From Echinometra lucunter (Eukaryota; Echinodermata; Echinoidea; Camarodonta; Echinometridae): a stretch of 64,000 bases of DNA. The notes under the pieces were generated by a model, which was given only the letters and a program-made list of their open reading frames with translations, did not search any database and had not been told where the DNA came from. Below, in pieces: positions 21,624 to 34,607 of the stretch (within the stretch, counting starts at the first letter, position 1; each line of letters opens with the position of its first letter). The stretch is from contig CM057158.1 of NCBI GenBank assembly GCA_029962745.1, positions 14,747,173-14,811,172 of the forward strand. The letters run 5' to 3'. Both the position numbers and the translations under genes were made by a program.

Positions 21624-22236
21624 ACCCCCTTCAGGTTTTCATTGCAATAGGTAGCTCAGCAAACATATGCACAAAAGTCTCGTCTGGAATGCAGAATGCA
21701 TGACATATATTACTGGTCATTTCAGTGACTTGTAATTTGGAATGTAGGAATAACATTTTTTTAATAGAAAGCCTAATCTTTCATAACTTTTAAGATAAAC
21801 TTGAGTTCTGTTCAGCATTTACATTTTAAAAGAAACTGTTTCAAAGCAACAGGAACAGGTAGATTGCTCAGGGCGAGATTTGGGATTATCAAATTGATAA
21901 TAGAATTCACTCACTATCTGGACCCCTCAGAAGAACAGCCTTTGGCTGAGGAGGGCGATCCAGCCCATGTGTGGAAAATAAATAAATAAATTCCGAATAG
22001 ACACTTGGACTGCACACAAATGCCGGCAGAAATGAGTATATGGCAACACACACAAATCTAGTCTTAATATTTGGCCCAAACAATTTAGCTTTTTCTCCTT
22101 TTATGTCGGGACATTTGCAAAGTAATCCTTTTTATGGCATGTTTGTAATTTCGACATTCTTCCTACCCGATATGAAGAGAATGAGAAAGCTCACAAAATT
22201 ATTTTTCACTTTTCCCAGAACTCAAGCTTCTCTTTA

Positions 22237-22630
22237 AAGGGGCTTTTACACCTTCACAGATCGAATCACGGATCATCGCGGATCGTCGCTACGGGGTCAT
22301 CCTTGTTAAATCCGGCATCACCGTTTATACAGTGGGGAGGCATCTGATGTAATCCTTGGTGCACTGGCATATCTGGGGGAAAAATTAAGCTTGCTCAATT
22401 TTTCCATCTTTCATCCTGGGGTAAACGGATGACTTTTCCCTCAAGGTCCGCGTTGCTGCCTTGTCTATCTGTGTAAACACCGTACTAGTCTGTACTCATT
22501 CTTATAAACACCCAGTTTGGAATGTATTCACATCGCCACTGCGAGGAAAATTGTGACGTTGCACGCCGGAACACCACAGATTAAGATCCAGGATGATCGG
22601 GGATGACCCGTGAAGGTGTAAAAGCCCCTT
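22237..22630. mobile_element. MITE with AAGGGGCTTTTACACCTTCA ends
   Basis: The ends AAGGGGCTTTTACACCTTCA and TGAAGGTGTAAAAGCCCCTT are perfect inverted repeats. Subterminal GGATCATCGCGGATCGTCG and GGATGATCGGGGATGACC also pair. Non-coding interior. Confidence 0.85.
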
Positions 22631-24367
22631 ACGGGATATTCATCAGCTGTAGGTCCTACATCTCCATGAAACATCTCCATGAAAATTTATGATTTTCAAA
22701 ATTAAACATTTTGCATTCCAGTCACACCACTGACTTTGACAAGGCTAATACACAATAAATAGCATTACTCAAAACAATCAAGCAAATGCCCTTTATTTGT
22801 GCTTATTCAGTTTTTAGTTTAATATAAAAAAAGTTTTTTGTCTCTTTTCTAACAAGGAAACATTTCTGAGCTTCAGCATCTACAATATACAATAGATACA
22901 TAGATTTTCATTTTTTCCAATAAAATAGTAACTGTTTGTGCATTTCAAAAAGACATAATGGGGCAACTGTGTACTTAAATATGATGACAAGGCCAATAAA
23001 ATAATCTTATCCATTAAGTATGAGTAGATAATGCCAACTATTAAAGAGCATAAGTTATAACAATCATGATGCACCTACTCTTTCCAGGGAAATGCATGGA
23101 GTATTGGAAGGTAAATTTATTCTAGAGTTTATCAAGGACTAGGACAAAACATGTAGACCCAAACAAAGCATGCATTTGTGATGGAAAAAAAAATGGCAAG
23201 TTGAAAGTTAAATTTTTGCATCAATAATCTAATAAGATGCACTAAATGTTCTTTGGCACCGTATCATTACAATTTCTCTCTGCAGATTTAGAATTCTGTT
23301 AAAAACAACAACAAAAAAAAGACCAAACAAACAAAAAACACTGACATCACATGGACAAAACAGTTTTGAGACAACATTTCATTGTCTCCTATAAATACAG
23401 TAACTTTAAGGGAGCTTTAATTCTGCAAATTCCAAATAACTCTTTTGTACTAATATCTTTTCAACTTTACACGAATCACAAGCCTTCAGTTTAGGCCAAT
23501 GCAAATAATCAAGTATTGGACTTTGCAGCAAGACGAGAGGCATGCATTTTCTTCTCAATACACTTTCTTCAGAGTGTATCATAGCACCTATCATTATAAT
23601 GGGGGGAATTATCAACAGATTCTACAATAACCATTATAAAAATATCTCAACAAAGAGTGACTTCAGGAAAGTTTATGTTTTATCATGATACCCTAAAGAC
23701 TTAAAGGAATAGCCCCATGCTCATTCTGATCACGAAAGCAGTTGTATTGTATCATCAAAGTACATGTAGATACAAATATAAAAAGAGCACTTTTTGCATG
23801 ACTTTTAACTGACATCTAATATCATACATTTGTTCAAGGCACATATAATAAGTAAATCGACATAAAATTCTTCTAACATGACATGAAAAAATAAAGAGAA
23901 AAAATGATAAAAGAATTGAAATAAAATGATCTAAAAATGAATGACAATATGAGAAATATGAAAATATTGTACAATGTTCAGTTTTGTCACAAGACCATAA
24001 TTCAGTATTTACAAAAACAGGAATATATGAAATCAAATTATTTGAATTTAGGAGAAGAGCATACAAGATGTAACCTAAAAGTACACAATGTACATGTATA
24101 GAAATGCAAAAGATACTGATAATGCCTGTCAAAAATCTGAATACATGATAGATATGAGAAGCCATGTTTATGATCTGTCATATAAATGCATACAAATCAA
24201 GGATAATGACTACAAGATCATTGTAAATCAAAACACCAATTAACAGAGAGATGATCTATAAAAACATACAATGCACAAGTATAATTTGTCTTATTTTGCT
24301 CTTTAGCCCAAAGCAGTACAGTGACTCCTTTTACCTTTTGATCCAGTTTGCTGGGAGAAACATGTTA
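22631..24367. other. Intergenic, no feature recognised
   Basis: AT-rich sequence with only short spurious frames; no repeat ends, RNA gene or promoter cluster seen. Confidence 0.6.
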
Positions 24368-24719
24368 CAGTCCGACCTCGCTTATCCGGCCACGTTGGGA
24401 CCGGCGCCCATCCGTATAAGTGAAATGGCCGGCCGGATATGAGAGTAATGTAGTGGGACACCTTTTCTATGAAAATTTATAGGGTAGAGCGGTCTATTTG
24501 CAGTAAAATATCTATTTCCCTGGTGTTGTGGATAATTGTAAATGATCAATAATATCTTTCTGTTTGTACAAGATGAAAATAAAATAAAGTAAAACAGAAA
24601 AGTGCCCACGATGTTTCCGTCTCCCAGGCTTTTAGGTGAATTGGATAAAGAATAAATGAGGGAAGCTGGTTAATAGAGGTGTCCGGATAAGTGAAGGCCA
24701 GATAAGCGAGGTTGGACTG
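24368..24719. mobile_element. pogo/Tigger-like MITE, second copy (opposite orientation)
   Basis: CAGTCCGACCTCGCTTATCC at the left and GATAAGCGAGGTTGGACTG at the right. The interior matches the copy at 5495-5839 in inverse orientation (for example the GTTGTGGATAATTGTAAATG segment). Confidence 0.85.
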
Positions 24720-25629
24720 AATACATGTATACATGAGTAGCAAGAGCAAAACCACCGAAAAGTACCGGTCTACTCCTTGCTGTTCTTGCTTAAGAGTGAT
24801 TCAGTTGTAACCAATTATCAAATCTGTAAACTGGCAACACAGTCTGAAATATATAATCACTACTTTCATTTACAAATAGCCAATCCTTCTGTTATCATTC
24901 CCATCAGTTCATGCCCAACTGTTCCCCTCACAAACAACAAACAAGTGATTGTAGTTCAAATATCCAGAGTATTCTTCAACCTCTGTTATCTCTGCCTTTA
25001 CCTTGTATTTACTTTGAACAAACTTTTCAAATACAAAATGAATAATTAGGCTAGAACTCTATTACTGCAGCATTTAACAAAAAAATCTTACATTATACAC
25101 ATGTATGGCCAGTCTGATCAATTGTATCAAGCCTTCTAATTTTCAATGAAAGAATAACATATCTAGAAATCAAGAAATTGTACAACATAAACTTTCAAGA
25201 ACTGATTTGTAACAGTAAGTAGTGTATACAAGGCCTTTAGCAAAACAACTGAAACTTAAACAAATCATCAAGTATTTCTTCAAAATAACTTCTTTAAGCT
25301 CATGTACAGTTTTGGAGGCAAAAAAGAAGATTTACATGAAATTGATTAAATATAGTCTCACACTGTCCACTTTGCATAAAAAAAAAGATACATGTGGCAG
25401 ATCGTGTGATATTCCATTCATGATTTCTGATGAATTCTAGGCTAAAGAAATGAAATGAAAACAATGTAATGGTAACACTCTGCCCTACCCTAGGAACCCT
25501 GCACCCTGACCACTTCCCGCACAATAGGCAGTTTTCGCAAGCGCGATGGGAACGGATCGTCCAGAAAACCTCAGCAGGGGGTCCTCCCAATCTCGAGAAA
25601 TTCACCCGTACCACCGAAAAGTAGAACAG

Positions 25630-25925
25630 TACTCGGCCAAATCAGCGTTCCGGTGAGTACATTACCTCGGCATGGAATCGGCCAATCAGCGCTGTCGTTA
25701 TAATTATGCAAGTTTTATGCGAACTCGGCCGCGGCACGTGTATGCAAATTAATTTCTGACGTCAAGTATACACACAGGCGTTTCCGTACAGGCAACTGCG
25801 TAACAGCAAATTGGCCGAAACGGGAGATTCGTTCGGGTACTCCAGGCTCCCGTCGCCCTTTGCGAAAACTCGCTAATGATCACAGGGCTTGGTACAGTTG
25901 TCACGTAAGCAGAACTCTCATTGGT
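25630..25925. promoter_or_regulatory. Promoter-like motif cluster in a GC-rich island, no gene assigned
   Basis: Within 300 bp: CGGCCAAATCAGCG and CGGCCAATCAGCG (second with a perfect CCAAT), TATA-like TTATAATTA, CACGTG at 25735-25740, octamer ATGCAAAT at 25742-25749, palindromic TGACGTCA at 25757-25764 and an inverted CCAAT (ATTGG) near 25919. The surroundings (about 25490-25940) are far richer in CpG than the flanks. Direction and target are unknown. Confidence 0.45.
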
Positions 25926-26282
25926 TTTACACATGTGCAGGCACTATGTGACCTTACATTGCTGACCTGAGATCACAAACAGTTTTACCTTTCATTTAAT
26001 ATTCTGCTTGAGGAGGAAAAAACTTCACAATATCTTAGTTTTGCTTCTGTCTTGAAACTGACAAAATGAAGTAAGGAAATGTGATGGGGGCCTACCACAA
26101 CTGAAAACACCCTTTATTTTATGGATTGAACAACTAATAATGAGTTGAGAGGTACAAGGGGTTTTTCATGCTAGATGTTCCGAGTATGTTAGATTTTCCC
26201 TTGTGCCTTACACATATATTGATATAATTTCATATGAACATTGAAGAAAACTAGATGAATCTTCGACCACGCGTGGTCAAAC

Positions 26283-27021
26283 TTTATGCCTCCGCCATTA
26301 CCAAATCAGAAATAAATGGGCACTTCATGTTGATTTATTTTCATTTATACAATGACATCTTTGACCTTGACCTATGACCTTGTGACCCCCAAATCTAATG
26401 AGAGCATTGCCCTTTCCATATGCATACATGAGCCAAGTTTGTTAAACCGTCAAATGGTTACTGAGTTATCACAAGAACGAACCATTTCTACGTACATAAT
26501 GACCTCTATGACCTTTGACCTTTGACCTTGAGACTCCAAAATCTAATCAGATCATTGTCCCTCCCATATGCATACCTGTGCCAAGTTTGAAGTTGATCGG
26601 TCAAATGGTTGTTGAGTTATGATGAAAACGACCATTTCTATGTACATAATGACCTCTATGACCTTTGACCTTTGACCTTGTGACCCCCAAATCTAATCAG
26701 ATCATTGTCCCTTCCATGTGCATACATGAGCCAAGTTTGAAGCCAATCTGTCAAATGATTCTTAAGTTATTGCAAGAACGAGCCATTTTTATGTGTATTA
26801 TTACCTCTATGACCTTGACCTTTGACCTTGAGACTCCAAAATCTAATCAGATCATTGTCCCTCCCATATGCATACACGAGCCAAGTTTGAAGTTGATCTG
26901 TCAAACGGTTCTTAAGTTATCGCAAGAATGAAAACGGGACGGACGGATGGACGGACCGACCAACGGACGACCCGAAAACATAATGCCTCCGGCCACCACC
27001 TACGGTGGGCGGAGGCATAAA
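26283..27021. mobile_element. Tandem-repeat TIR element with TGACCT half-site arrays
   Basis: The ends TTTATGCCTCCGCC and GGCGGAGGCATAAA are inverted repeats. Inside are four units of about 150 bp (TGACCT arrays start at 26362, 26510, 26659 and 26810), then a GGACGGA-rich tail. A diverged relative is at about 54130-54585. A perfect GACCACGCGTGGTC palindrome lies just outside (26269-26282 area). Confidence 0.8.
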
Positions 27022-27716
27022 AAAACTAGAATCTGTGAAAAAAAAAACACTTCCATGAACAGGACTCTTATTGGATTTTCTCTTATAAATACGAAGATAA
27101 CTGTTTGAAAGTATTCATCTGATATTTATCAGAGCTGTTATCGAGCTTTCCACAGCTGAGTAAATTCACTGTTTCCGGGTATCTTTTCACTGATTTCAGT
27201 AGATATGAAAATAAATCATTCATTGTGGTCTTTCCAAAATGAATCATATCTAGTTCTACAATCTATAAAACATGTTTTTACAGTTTCTTTTCAAAAATCT
27301 TTCACCAACAAATCTAATCTTTTGTATTGAGAGGCATCCATGTGGCATAAGTTGTTTCCTTTCACAGTTATGAGTTGCTTGTTTCAGATAGCTGAATGTG
27401 ATGACTAAAGGGGATGAGCTAGGACAACCAAAAGATAAGGTGAAACATTATTTTCCAGATAGCATTATAATTTGAAACAATGATTTATGCATATATACCA
27501 TCATAGCTAAGCAAACAGTAAAATGCAGTTGAAATACTATCTACATGAAGATTACAGATTTCTTCAAATCAGGTAAATTGGCAAAAAAGGAAAGAAAAAA
27601 AAAAAGGATCACATAGTCCAGAAATGGAATTTCTCAGTAAATCTTTCCACGCAGATCAGAGAGGTTTAATAAATCATTTAAACAGATTCGCTGCCTGAAT
27701 TGAGACAAGAGCCATA
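27022..27716 (-). other. Downstream flank and probable 3' UTR of the zinc-finger gene
   Basis: No coding sequence is seen. An ATTAAA hexamer on the - strand is at 27670-27665, about 50 nt past the stop, and a T-rich tract follows at about 27605-27590. Which site is used cannot be told. Confidence 0.4.
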
Positions 27717-30700
27717 TCAACTTCCCATCATTAAACCTTCATGCAACATTTGTCTCTTTTTATCTTTACAATTGGCACGATATCTAGAAGAAGTTGCTCT
27801 GGCATTGGCAAGTTTCCTCTTTGCAAAGAGTTCTTCTCTGGTTGGGTACACCCCATGATCTTCTTTCATATGAAAGGCTAGATAGTCAGTGCGTGCAAAA
27901 CCTTGGCCACAATGGTCACATCTGTATGGCTTCAGGTGAGTAAAGAGATGTTCTCTCATGTGCTGCTTGCTTTTGAAATTCTTTGTGCAATTGTCAATGG
28001 TGCAGCAGAATGGCCTGGATGGATCCTTGGTGATTTTGAAGTATTCTGACAATTGAATACCCCCTTTTGGATTCAACACAACTTGTGAAGAGTGATCAGA
28101 GTTACGCTTCCTCTTTCGACCATCCACCTTAACAGTTTCACCCCCGTTGACAACTTCTGGTTCAGTTTGTGGCTCCTCTTCTGATTTCATGCGGATGCGC
28201 ATGACAAGATCACCCTTCTTTGGATGCTTTGGTGGTCGACCTCTTGGCCTTTTGCCCTGTGTCAGACTGACTACTTGAGGGTGCTGCTCCTGTGGCAGTG
28301 GCTGCTCTGACTTTACTTGCACTTGGCCTAGTTCATCATTGTTTTTCTGTTCCACTTGACCAGGGTTGTAGTTACCTGTGCGACGTTTTGGCCGGCCACT
28401 GGGTGTATAGAGTAATTCATCTTCTGATGGATCACTGAGGTTTGATCTGTTCAGAGCAGGGGTTGTGGGTGTGGAGGTAGAAGCAATCATTGCTGAAGAA
28501 TCAACATCTATTGCTGGGGTGAGTGACATATTTTCTGGTGTGACTGGCTGGGCTTCTTGACCATCAGAACCTGATGGTTCAATGGAAGAATGAGCATTGG
28601 GAACGGTAACGTCTTCAGGAGTTTCCACCGCAGCAGCATTAGCAGGTGCCTCCACCACTGTTGTATCTAAAGTTCCTTCAACCACAGTAGAATTGACAGG
28701 TGCTTCCACAACAGACTGATTATTAGGAGGTGTGATGACCATCTCCTGTGGCAGCGGATATTTTCTTGGCCGTCCTCTACCCCTGCCTTTGTACTTGGCA
28801 ATAACATTCTTAGCAGCCCATCGCTTGTGCAAACGCTTCTTTCGACTAAACTTTGATTTCTTTCTTGGCACTGGAGAATAGTCCTCATCTTCATCATCAT
28901 CCTGGTAATTGAGGTCCTCTTCTGGCTCCTCTTGTGATAGATCATACTCCTCACTAGCCTGAGAAGAAGCATCTTCTGGAGCAGTGGGTTGAACAGTCTC
29001 TACAACAATGCTATCAAGTCCATGCTCCTGCTTAGGTATCTCTTCTGAAATTTCGGGTACCATTTCCACAGAGTTTTCTGCAACTTCTTGAGAACTTACC
29101 GATCCAGAGTTGTCATCAGGTTTAGCTGATTCTTCATCATTGCTTGCATGGCTTTCTTCAGTAGAGCGATTATCTTCCTTTGATGGAATTACCTCTGGCA
29201 CGGGAGCGTAAGTAGAGCTATCATCTTCAGCTGCCTTTCCAGAGTCAGATGCTGAATCTTTCCCAAAGAAATCAACTAGATCAAGATCATAGTCTAAGGA
29301 AGTCTGTGCAGGTGTAGTTCTGCTAAGATCACTGTTAATCATAGTAGGTGCTGCAGGAAGGTTTGGTATCGCAACACCCAAGGCAGGTGTCAGGCTGGCG
29401 GCAGGTATACGATCAGTGGGGATCAATTTCTTGGAAGAAGACTTGAACAGCATCTCTAGGTCTTTAGCATCTCCTGAAAAGCCATGGGCCTTTTTCATGT
29501 GCTCAGCTAAGTACTGCCATCGGATAGTATCAAAAGAGCACTCCCCACATTTATATGGTCTGGTGTGAGTTCTGACATGATCAGTTAAGTTGTTTCTACG
29601 CTTGAAGCCCTTCCCACAAATGTGACAGATGAATGGGCGCTCAGGATCTAATTTATACTGGAATGGTTTACCTTTTGGAGATCTAGGGCTGCGTGGGGAC
29701 TTGGCCTTCTGGTAAGGTCTGGAAGCTGGGTGATCTAATGCCGTACTCCCAGCAGGTGGAGATTGAAGCCCACCTGCAACCTCATCACTGGATGTGACGC
29801 CAACTGACCCTGATGGCGAGCTGCTTTCTGATGGCCTGGAGGGTATCACAGGTCTCACTTCAGCATTTGGAGGTGATTTTTCCATCATACTACGTGCTAC
29901 CACAGTGAGAATATCTGGATTTTCCTGAGCTACGTTTGGCGATCCTGATGATTCACTTTGCTGACCCATGTTTGGCTTGATCACATTTGGTGGTACTGTA
30001 GATGATGAAGAAGTGCTCAGTCTCCTGGGTGTTTGTTCACTATTGCCAATCACAGACTCCTGCTGTTGGTGGGCTGGATTTCCTGTTTGATTGCTCTCTC
30101 TATTTTCAAATGCTTGTCCTGGATAAGGAGGATGGCCACCATCAACCCAATGTGGTGGGTGCTGGAGGTTAGCTGCACTAACTGGATGAGATTGAGACGC
30201 TGATTGTACAAATCGATGTGGCATCTGGCTTGGTCTAGCTTGACCAGGCATAGAAGCAATGTTATGCCCCATGCCATGTTGTAGTCCTTGTTGGCTGTAC
30301 TGAGCTCGCATCATTAACTGATGAGTTGCCCATTGTTGGTGTTGCTTGGCAATTTGCTCTTGATGTTGTTTTTGTTGTTGAAGCTGTTGTTGTTGCTGCA
30401 GCTGTTGTTGTTGCTGAAGCTGCTGTTGTTGTTGAAGCTGCTGCTGTTGTTGAAGCTGTTGTTGCTGTTGATGTTGAAGTTGCTGTTGAAGTTGTTGCTT
30501 TTGAAGTTGTTGCTTTTGAAGTTGCTGCTGCTCCTGCTGCTGCTGCTGTTGTTTCAAGGCATACTGATGTTGAAACTGTTGCATAGCTGCAAGAGATATC
30601 TGTGACCCTTGCATTCCAACACCTTGCTGAGGAAGGGATGTTGCAGCTGGGTTAGGAATGTTCATGTGCGGAGCATTAAAACGTATTCCTTGGGTTGCTC

Positions 30701-33700
30701 CTGATGCTAAGCCCACAGGATTCAGGTTTGGATTCATCTGGAATCTGCTTCCTGTCTCTTGCTGGATGAAAACTGGCTGCTGAGATGGAACACCATGTGG
30801 CATCTGCTGGTGCATCATACCTGGGTACTGAGGGTGGCCCACTGGAACGTGAACGGTGGAAGTCTGCTGCTTCAAAGCACTGATATAAGGATTGCTTTCC
30901 ATGCCTCCCATGGCCTTGTCTGGTGGTTTGTAAAACATTGGCTGCTGCACATGCATTCCTAACTGTCCTTGAATTCCATGTGGCATAACTCCAGGTTCAG
31001 GTATATTGGGAGGAGGATATTGTCCACCATGTTGCTGGAACTGTGGAGGCTGTGGGTGAGGGAACCTTTGTGCATGTGGATTCCCCATCATAGCATTCTG
31101 CATCCTGAAGTCACCAGGATGCCCTTTGGGGTACTCTATTTGCTGGTGGTGATTACTAGTAGGAACATCTGCATTCCCTTGTGATTCACTGTCCATGACT
31201 TCACGTTTTCCTTTCAAAGACTCCACTGACACAATAACTGGCATTATGATGTTGTCATCCTGGTCTTCTTTTTCAGATTCCTTAGTTTCTTGATCATCCT
31301 TCAATACAACATCATTAGTGGAATCCTCATCACCTACTTCAATAACATCACCAGACTTATCTCTGCTTTCAGTATTGTCATTCTTCTGAGGAGCTTCATC
31401 TCGATAGTCTGTAACATCTTCACAAGACATGTCCAACAAGAAATCACCCACTGTCTTAATGCTACTCTCTGATTGCTCAGGTTGTGCGTCAGAGTCCTCT
31501 GCAACAATACCTGGTTCAACTTCACTTTCTTCTACATTTATTTGAGAATCCTGGCCACCTGATCCTTCATCTAATGTATTTTTTTCTTGTTCATTTGACT
31601 CAGGATGCTCATCGTCAATTGGTATGAAACCATCACTTGCTACTGACATCTCATCTGATTGCATTTCTGGAGAAAGTGACTCGCCATCTACTCTCCTTTC
31701 ATTCTCCTCTATCGTGTCTTTAGGTGCCTCTTCATCATCCTCTGTTCTTTCTCTTTCGATTGGGTCTTCAACAGATTTCAATGCCTCTTCATGCTGCTTG
31801 TGAATGTGTGCATTGTCTTTTTGAACTTCTTCCTTGTTACTCAATTTTTCAAGAGATCTATTTTGGCTGCTATTTTCTTGCAGTTCATCAGCCAGTTTTG
31901 CATCTGGTGCTCCAGTCCTCTCAGTAACCTCATCTGACTGTTTTTCTTCAGGTCTTGAAGCACTTTCCTCAACATCGTTTGTGGCTGTGCTTCCATCTCC
32001 ATTCCTTTCATTGTCATCTCTAGCACCAAGTGTGGTATAACCATCACATTCCAGTGGTACATCATCTTCAACAATTTCTATGTCTGTGACTGTAACTTGA
32101 TCTTGCATTGATGCTATATCAGACTCTTCTGCATCTCCAAAATTTCCATCTGCTTCACCCTCCACATAAGCAGATTTAGTATCCACACCTTCATCTCCTC
32201 CTGCTTGCTCTATGTCTTCTTCTTCATGACTAGCATTTCCTTCCATGTCAGCACGCTCTGTGTATTCAGGTCTGCCTGTGCCATTCTCGATGTCCATAGC
32301 TTCAAAATGCTCTGCTTGATTTACACTATCACTTTCTGCATTCAACCTAGCAGCTTCTTGACTTTCACGGGCCATCCTCTTGCGCCAACGCTTCATTAGT
32401 TTCTTTCTCCTACGATTAGTCATGACTGGTGACGGTTTTTCAGGAGTGTTAACAGGCTGCCTCTTTGGAATATACTTTGGACCTCCATGAACGAGTTCAA
32501 TGTGCTTGGCCACATTGTCCTTTCGTGATGCTTTCAACCCACAGGCTCCACATGAGTATGGCTTCACGTGTATCTTGATGTGTTCCAGTAAACAATGTGT
32601 TGAGTTAAAGTTCTTTGGGCAAAGATTACATTTGTAAGGACGCACTGTACCAGCTTCATATCTGCCATAGGTTCCGACAAGATCAGTAGTTGTGGCCTTG
32701 GGGTCTTTGTATATGATAAAGGTAGGTACATCATCACTGCTTCTTCGTCTTGGTCTTCCTGGGGACCTCCTAGAATTTACATTGATGTACTCTATTCTAA
32801 TACGGCCACCTTGCTCACTTTTAACTTTGTTCATCTGTTCTCCAGCCTTCCTGCTGCCGTATTCTGCCCTTATCTTTAAGGACATCCTTCTTCCTTGTCC
32901 TCGACCTCTACCTCTCCCTCGTCTACCTCTTCCAAATGATGAAGCATGAATTATCTCAGTGCTCTGACTCATCCCATGATTAATAGGTAGTGATGTACTG
33001 CTGCTACAACCAGGCTCTTCTAAACTGCTAACATTACTGACACCAGGCATTTCATTGCTGTCAATCATTTCTTTGTCACTGGATACTTGGTTGTCACTGG
33101 ATACTTGGTTGTCACTGGGCAGTTCATTGTCTATGGGCAGTTTGGCATCTGGATGGCACTTGCCCATGTGAGCTGTCAACTGTCTTCCATCCATAAATTT
33201 CAGCTGACACAGTTGGCAACGTACCAAGAATCTACCATTTATAACTCTTCTCTGGCTGTGGTAGTATTCTTTGTGAGACAGAAGTGCTTCTCGATTCACA
33301 AATATCTTCTTGCACTGCGTACAGATGTACTTCATCCGCTGCTTCTTCCGATGGAATTCCTTCCATATTTCCCAGTGTCCAGGAGTGGTCTGGAGATGCT
33401 TCTCATATGACTCTTCCTTTATAAATAGGCGATTGCACAACTCACAGTGCTTCAAACTTCCACTTCCTCCTGGGCTCTGACTTGAACCCCCAGAATTCTG
33501 AGGGACCAAACTTCCACTTCTTTCATCTTCACTGCTCTCACTCTGAATGCGCTCAGCACTCTGGTTTGTTGAAATAGTAGCATTCTGATCCTTTTTTTCA
33601 GAGGTCAACAGTTTCAAGACATTTGGCAGGTGCTGTTGCTTTCCTCCCTGGTTGGATTCTTTTGTTTGCTGAGTATTTCCACTTAGATTTGATCGAGGTG

Positions 33701-34607
33701 CACTTGGAATTGTTCCTTGTGGATTGAGGCCAACTGGTGGGATACTCACTGGAGCAATTACCCTGGTACGTGGCATTTCATTTCCAAGTTGCATTGGCGG
33801 TGGCACCTGGTGGAGTTGAAGCTGAGGTGGTGGGTTTTGCTGAAAATGCTGGTTATGGTGAACTTGTGAGAAAGTTCCCTGTGGTTGATTCTGTTGAACT
33901 GGTTGAGGATGGCTATTAGGGTGTGGTTGGATTTGATATTGTGGACGATTATCAGGTTGCTGCTGCAGCCGTTGGACAAGAATAGACTTGTGCTGCACTT
34001 GCTGTTGTGATGTTTGGTGTTGCATCAAAGCTTTTTGCAAGACAGATGAGTACTGGCCTTGAGGTACATGAACAACCTGGTTAGCAGGTGGTGGTGGAGC
34101 AGCGCTGTTAGGAGTCCAGTTGTTGGAAGCAATCATGCTGCGGACAGTTCCACGAGGGAAAGTCCTACTCTCCGCATCATCAGTGCTGTTTTGCCGCATC
34201 ACAGCACCTGAAGTTCTTGAGCTTTCATCAGGTTTGGGCATCTGCCACTGATTTGGTTGGTCTTGTATTGATGGTGCAGTAGGCCGCTGAGGTGCAGGAA
34301 TGAGAGGTGGGGGCTGTCCAGCTGGCTGCTGTTGTTGTGCTGGTGGTGTCGGAGGTGGCCTTGCAGCTGCAGGTTGGGTGACTGGTGAAGCAGGGACAGC
34401 AATTTTGTTAGCTTCCTCTGCAGCCTTGATGACAGTCTTGGATAAAACAATGCCATTGATCAAACTACTGTTCACACATGCCGTTTGTTTGCCCTGACTG
34501 TTGAAGAGGATTAGATTTCCTTGCATGTCAACTTTGAGAGTGTCACCTCCTTGAAGCATCAAGACGGTCTTCTGATTGGATGGTGTTCCTGGTGGCATGG
34601 CAACATT
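27717..34607 (-). CDS. Zinc-finger gene, coding exon 2 (6.9-kb exon with all fingers)
   Basis: The exon starts after tttctgtttcag (34608) and encodes 2296 residues ending HEGLMMGS and TGA. Finger positions on DNA: 33449-33153 (three fingers, the first with an unusually long C-terminal spacing, HLQTTPGH), 32636-32487, 29633-29484 and 28010-27855 (pairs). The start of the exon encodes a compact segment, [20 protein letters not shown], unlike the disordered surroundings. A single exon this long and this repetitive is typical of large zinc-finger genes. Confidence 0.95.
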   Translation of the reverse strand, partial: NVAMPPGTPSNQKTVLMLQGGDTLKVDMQGNLILFNSQGKQTACVNSSLINGIVLSKTVIKAAEEANKIAVPASPVTQPAAARPPPTPPAQQQQPAGQPPPLIPAPQRPTAPSIQDQPNQWQMPKPDESSRTSGAVMRQNSTDDAESRTFPRGTVRSMIASNNWTPNSAAPPPPANQVVHVPQGQYSSVLQKALMQHQTSQQQVQHKSILVQRLQQQPDNRPQYQIQPHPNSHPQPVQQNQPQGTFSQVHHNQHFQQNPPPQLQLHQVPPPMQLGNEMPRTRVIAPVSIPPVGLNPQGTIPSAPRSNLSGNTQQTKESNQGGKQQHLPNVLKLLTSEKKDQNATISTNQSAERIQSESSEDERSGSLVPQNSGGSSQSPGGSGSLKHCELCNRLFIKEESYEKHLQTTPGHWEIWKEFHRKKQRMKYICTQCKKIFVNREALLSHKEYYHSQRRVINGRFLVRCQLCQLKFMDGRQLTAHMGKCHPDAKLPIDNELPSDNQVSSDNQVSSDKEMIDSNEMPGVSNVSSLEEPGCSSSTSLPINHGMSQSTEIIHASSFGRGRRGRGRGRGQGRRMSLKIRAEYGSRKAGEQMNKVKSEQGGRIRIEYINVNSRRSPGRPRRRSSDDVPTFIIYKDPKATTTDLVGTYGRYEAGTVRPYKCNLCPKNFNSTHCLLEHIKIHVKPYSCGACGLKASRKDNVAKHIELVHGGPKYIPKRQPVNTPEKPSPVMTNRRRKKLMKRWRKRMARESQEAARLNAESDSVNQAEHFEAMDIENGTGRPEYTERADMEGNASHEEEDIEQAGGDEGVDTKSAYVEGEADGNFGDAEESDIASMQDQVTVTDIEIVEDDVPLECDGYTTLGARDDNERNGDGSTATNDVEESASRPEEKQSDEVTERTGAPDAKLADELQENSSQNRSLEKLSNKEEVQKDNAHIHKQHEEALKSVEDPIERERTEDDEEAPKDTIEENERRVDGESLSPEMQSDEMSVASDGFIPIDDEHPESNEQEKNTLDEGSGGQDSQINVEESEVEPGIVAEDSDAQPEQSESSIKTVGDFLLDMSCEDVTDYRDEAPQKNDNTESRDKSGDVIEVGDEDSTNDVVLKDDQETKESEKEDQDDNIIMPVIVSVESLKGKREVMDSESQGNADVPTSNHHQQIEYPKGHPGDFRMQNAMMGNPHAQRFPHPQPPQFQQHGGQYPPPNIPEPGVMPHGIQGQLGMHVQQPMFYKPPDKAMGGMESNPYISALKQQTSTVHVPVGHPQYPGMMHQQMPHGVPSQQPVFIQQETGSRFQMNPNLNPVGLASGATQGIRFNAPHMNIPNPAATSLPQQGVGMQGSQISLAAMQQFQHQYALKQQQQQQEQQQLQKQQLQKQQLQQQLQHQQQQQLQQQQQLQQQQQLQQQQQLQQQQQLQQQKQHQEQIAKQHQQWATHQLMMRAQYSQQGLQHGMGHNIASMPGQARPSQMPHRFVQSASQSHPVSAANLQHPPHWVDGGHPPYPGQAFENRESNQTGNPAHQQQESVIGNSEQTPRRLSTSSSSTVPPNVIKPNMGQQSESSGSPNVAQENPDILTVVARSMMEKSPPNAEVRPVIPSRPSESSSPSGSVGVTSSDEVAGGLQSPPAGSTALDHPASRPYQKAKSPRSPRSPKGKPFQYKLDPERPFICHICGKGFKRRNNLTDHVRTHTRPYKCGECSFDTIRWQYLAEHMKKAHGFSGDAKDLEMLFKSSSKKLIPTDRIPAASLTPALGVAIPNLPAAPTMINSDLSRTTPAQTSLDYDLDLVDFFGKDSASDSGKAAEDDSSTYAPVPEVIPSKEDNRSTEESHASNDEESAKPDDNSGSVSSQEVAENSVEMVPEISEEIPKQEHGLDSIVVETVQPTAPEDASSQASEEYDLSQEEPEEDLNYQDDDEDEDYSPVPRKKSKFSRKKRLHKRWAAKNVIAKYKGRGRGRPRKYPLPQEMVITPPNNQSVVEAPVNSTVVEGTLDTTVVEAPANAAAVETPEDVTVPNAHSSIEPSGSDGQEAQPVTPENMSLTPAIDVDSSAMIASTSTPTTPALNRSNLSDPSEDELLYTPSGRPKRRTGNYNPGQVEQKNNDELGQVQVKSEQPLPQEQHPQVVSLTQGKRPRGRPPKHPKKGDLVMRIRMKSEEEPQTEPEVVNGGETVKVDGRKRKRNSDHSSQVVLNPKGGIQLSEYFKITKDPSRPFCCTIDNCTKNFKSKQHMREHLFTHLKPYRCDHCGQGFARTDYLAFHMKEDHGVYPTREELFAKRKLANARATSSRYRANCKDKKRQMLHEGLMMGS

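Noticed and set aside
23755..24165. 136-codon hydrophobic frame on the - strand
   Set aside because: AT-rich sequence biased to F/I/L/Y, no splice context, no recognisable domain; expected by chance in such composition.
30321..30605. Poly-Leu and poly-Val/Ala frames on the + strand
   Set aside because: These are antisense translations of the CAG/CAA polyglutamine tract of the zinc-finger gene.
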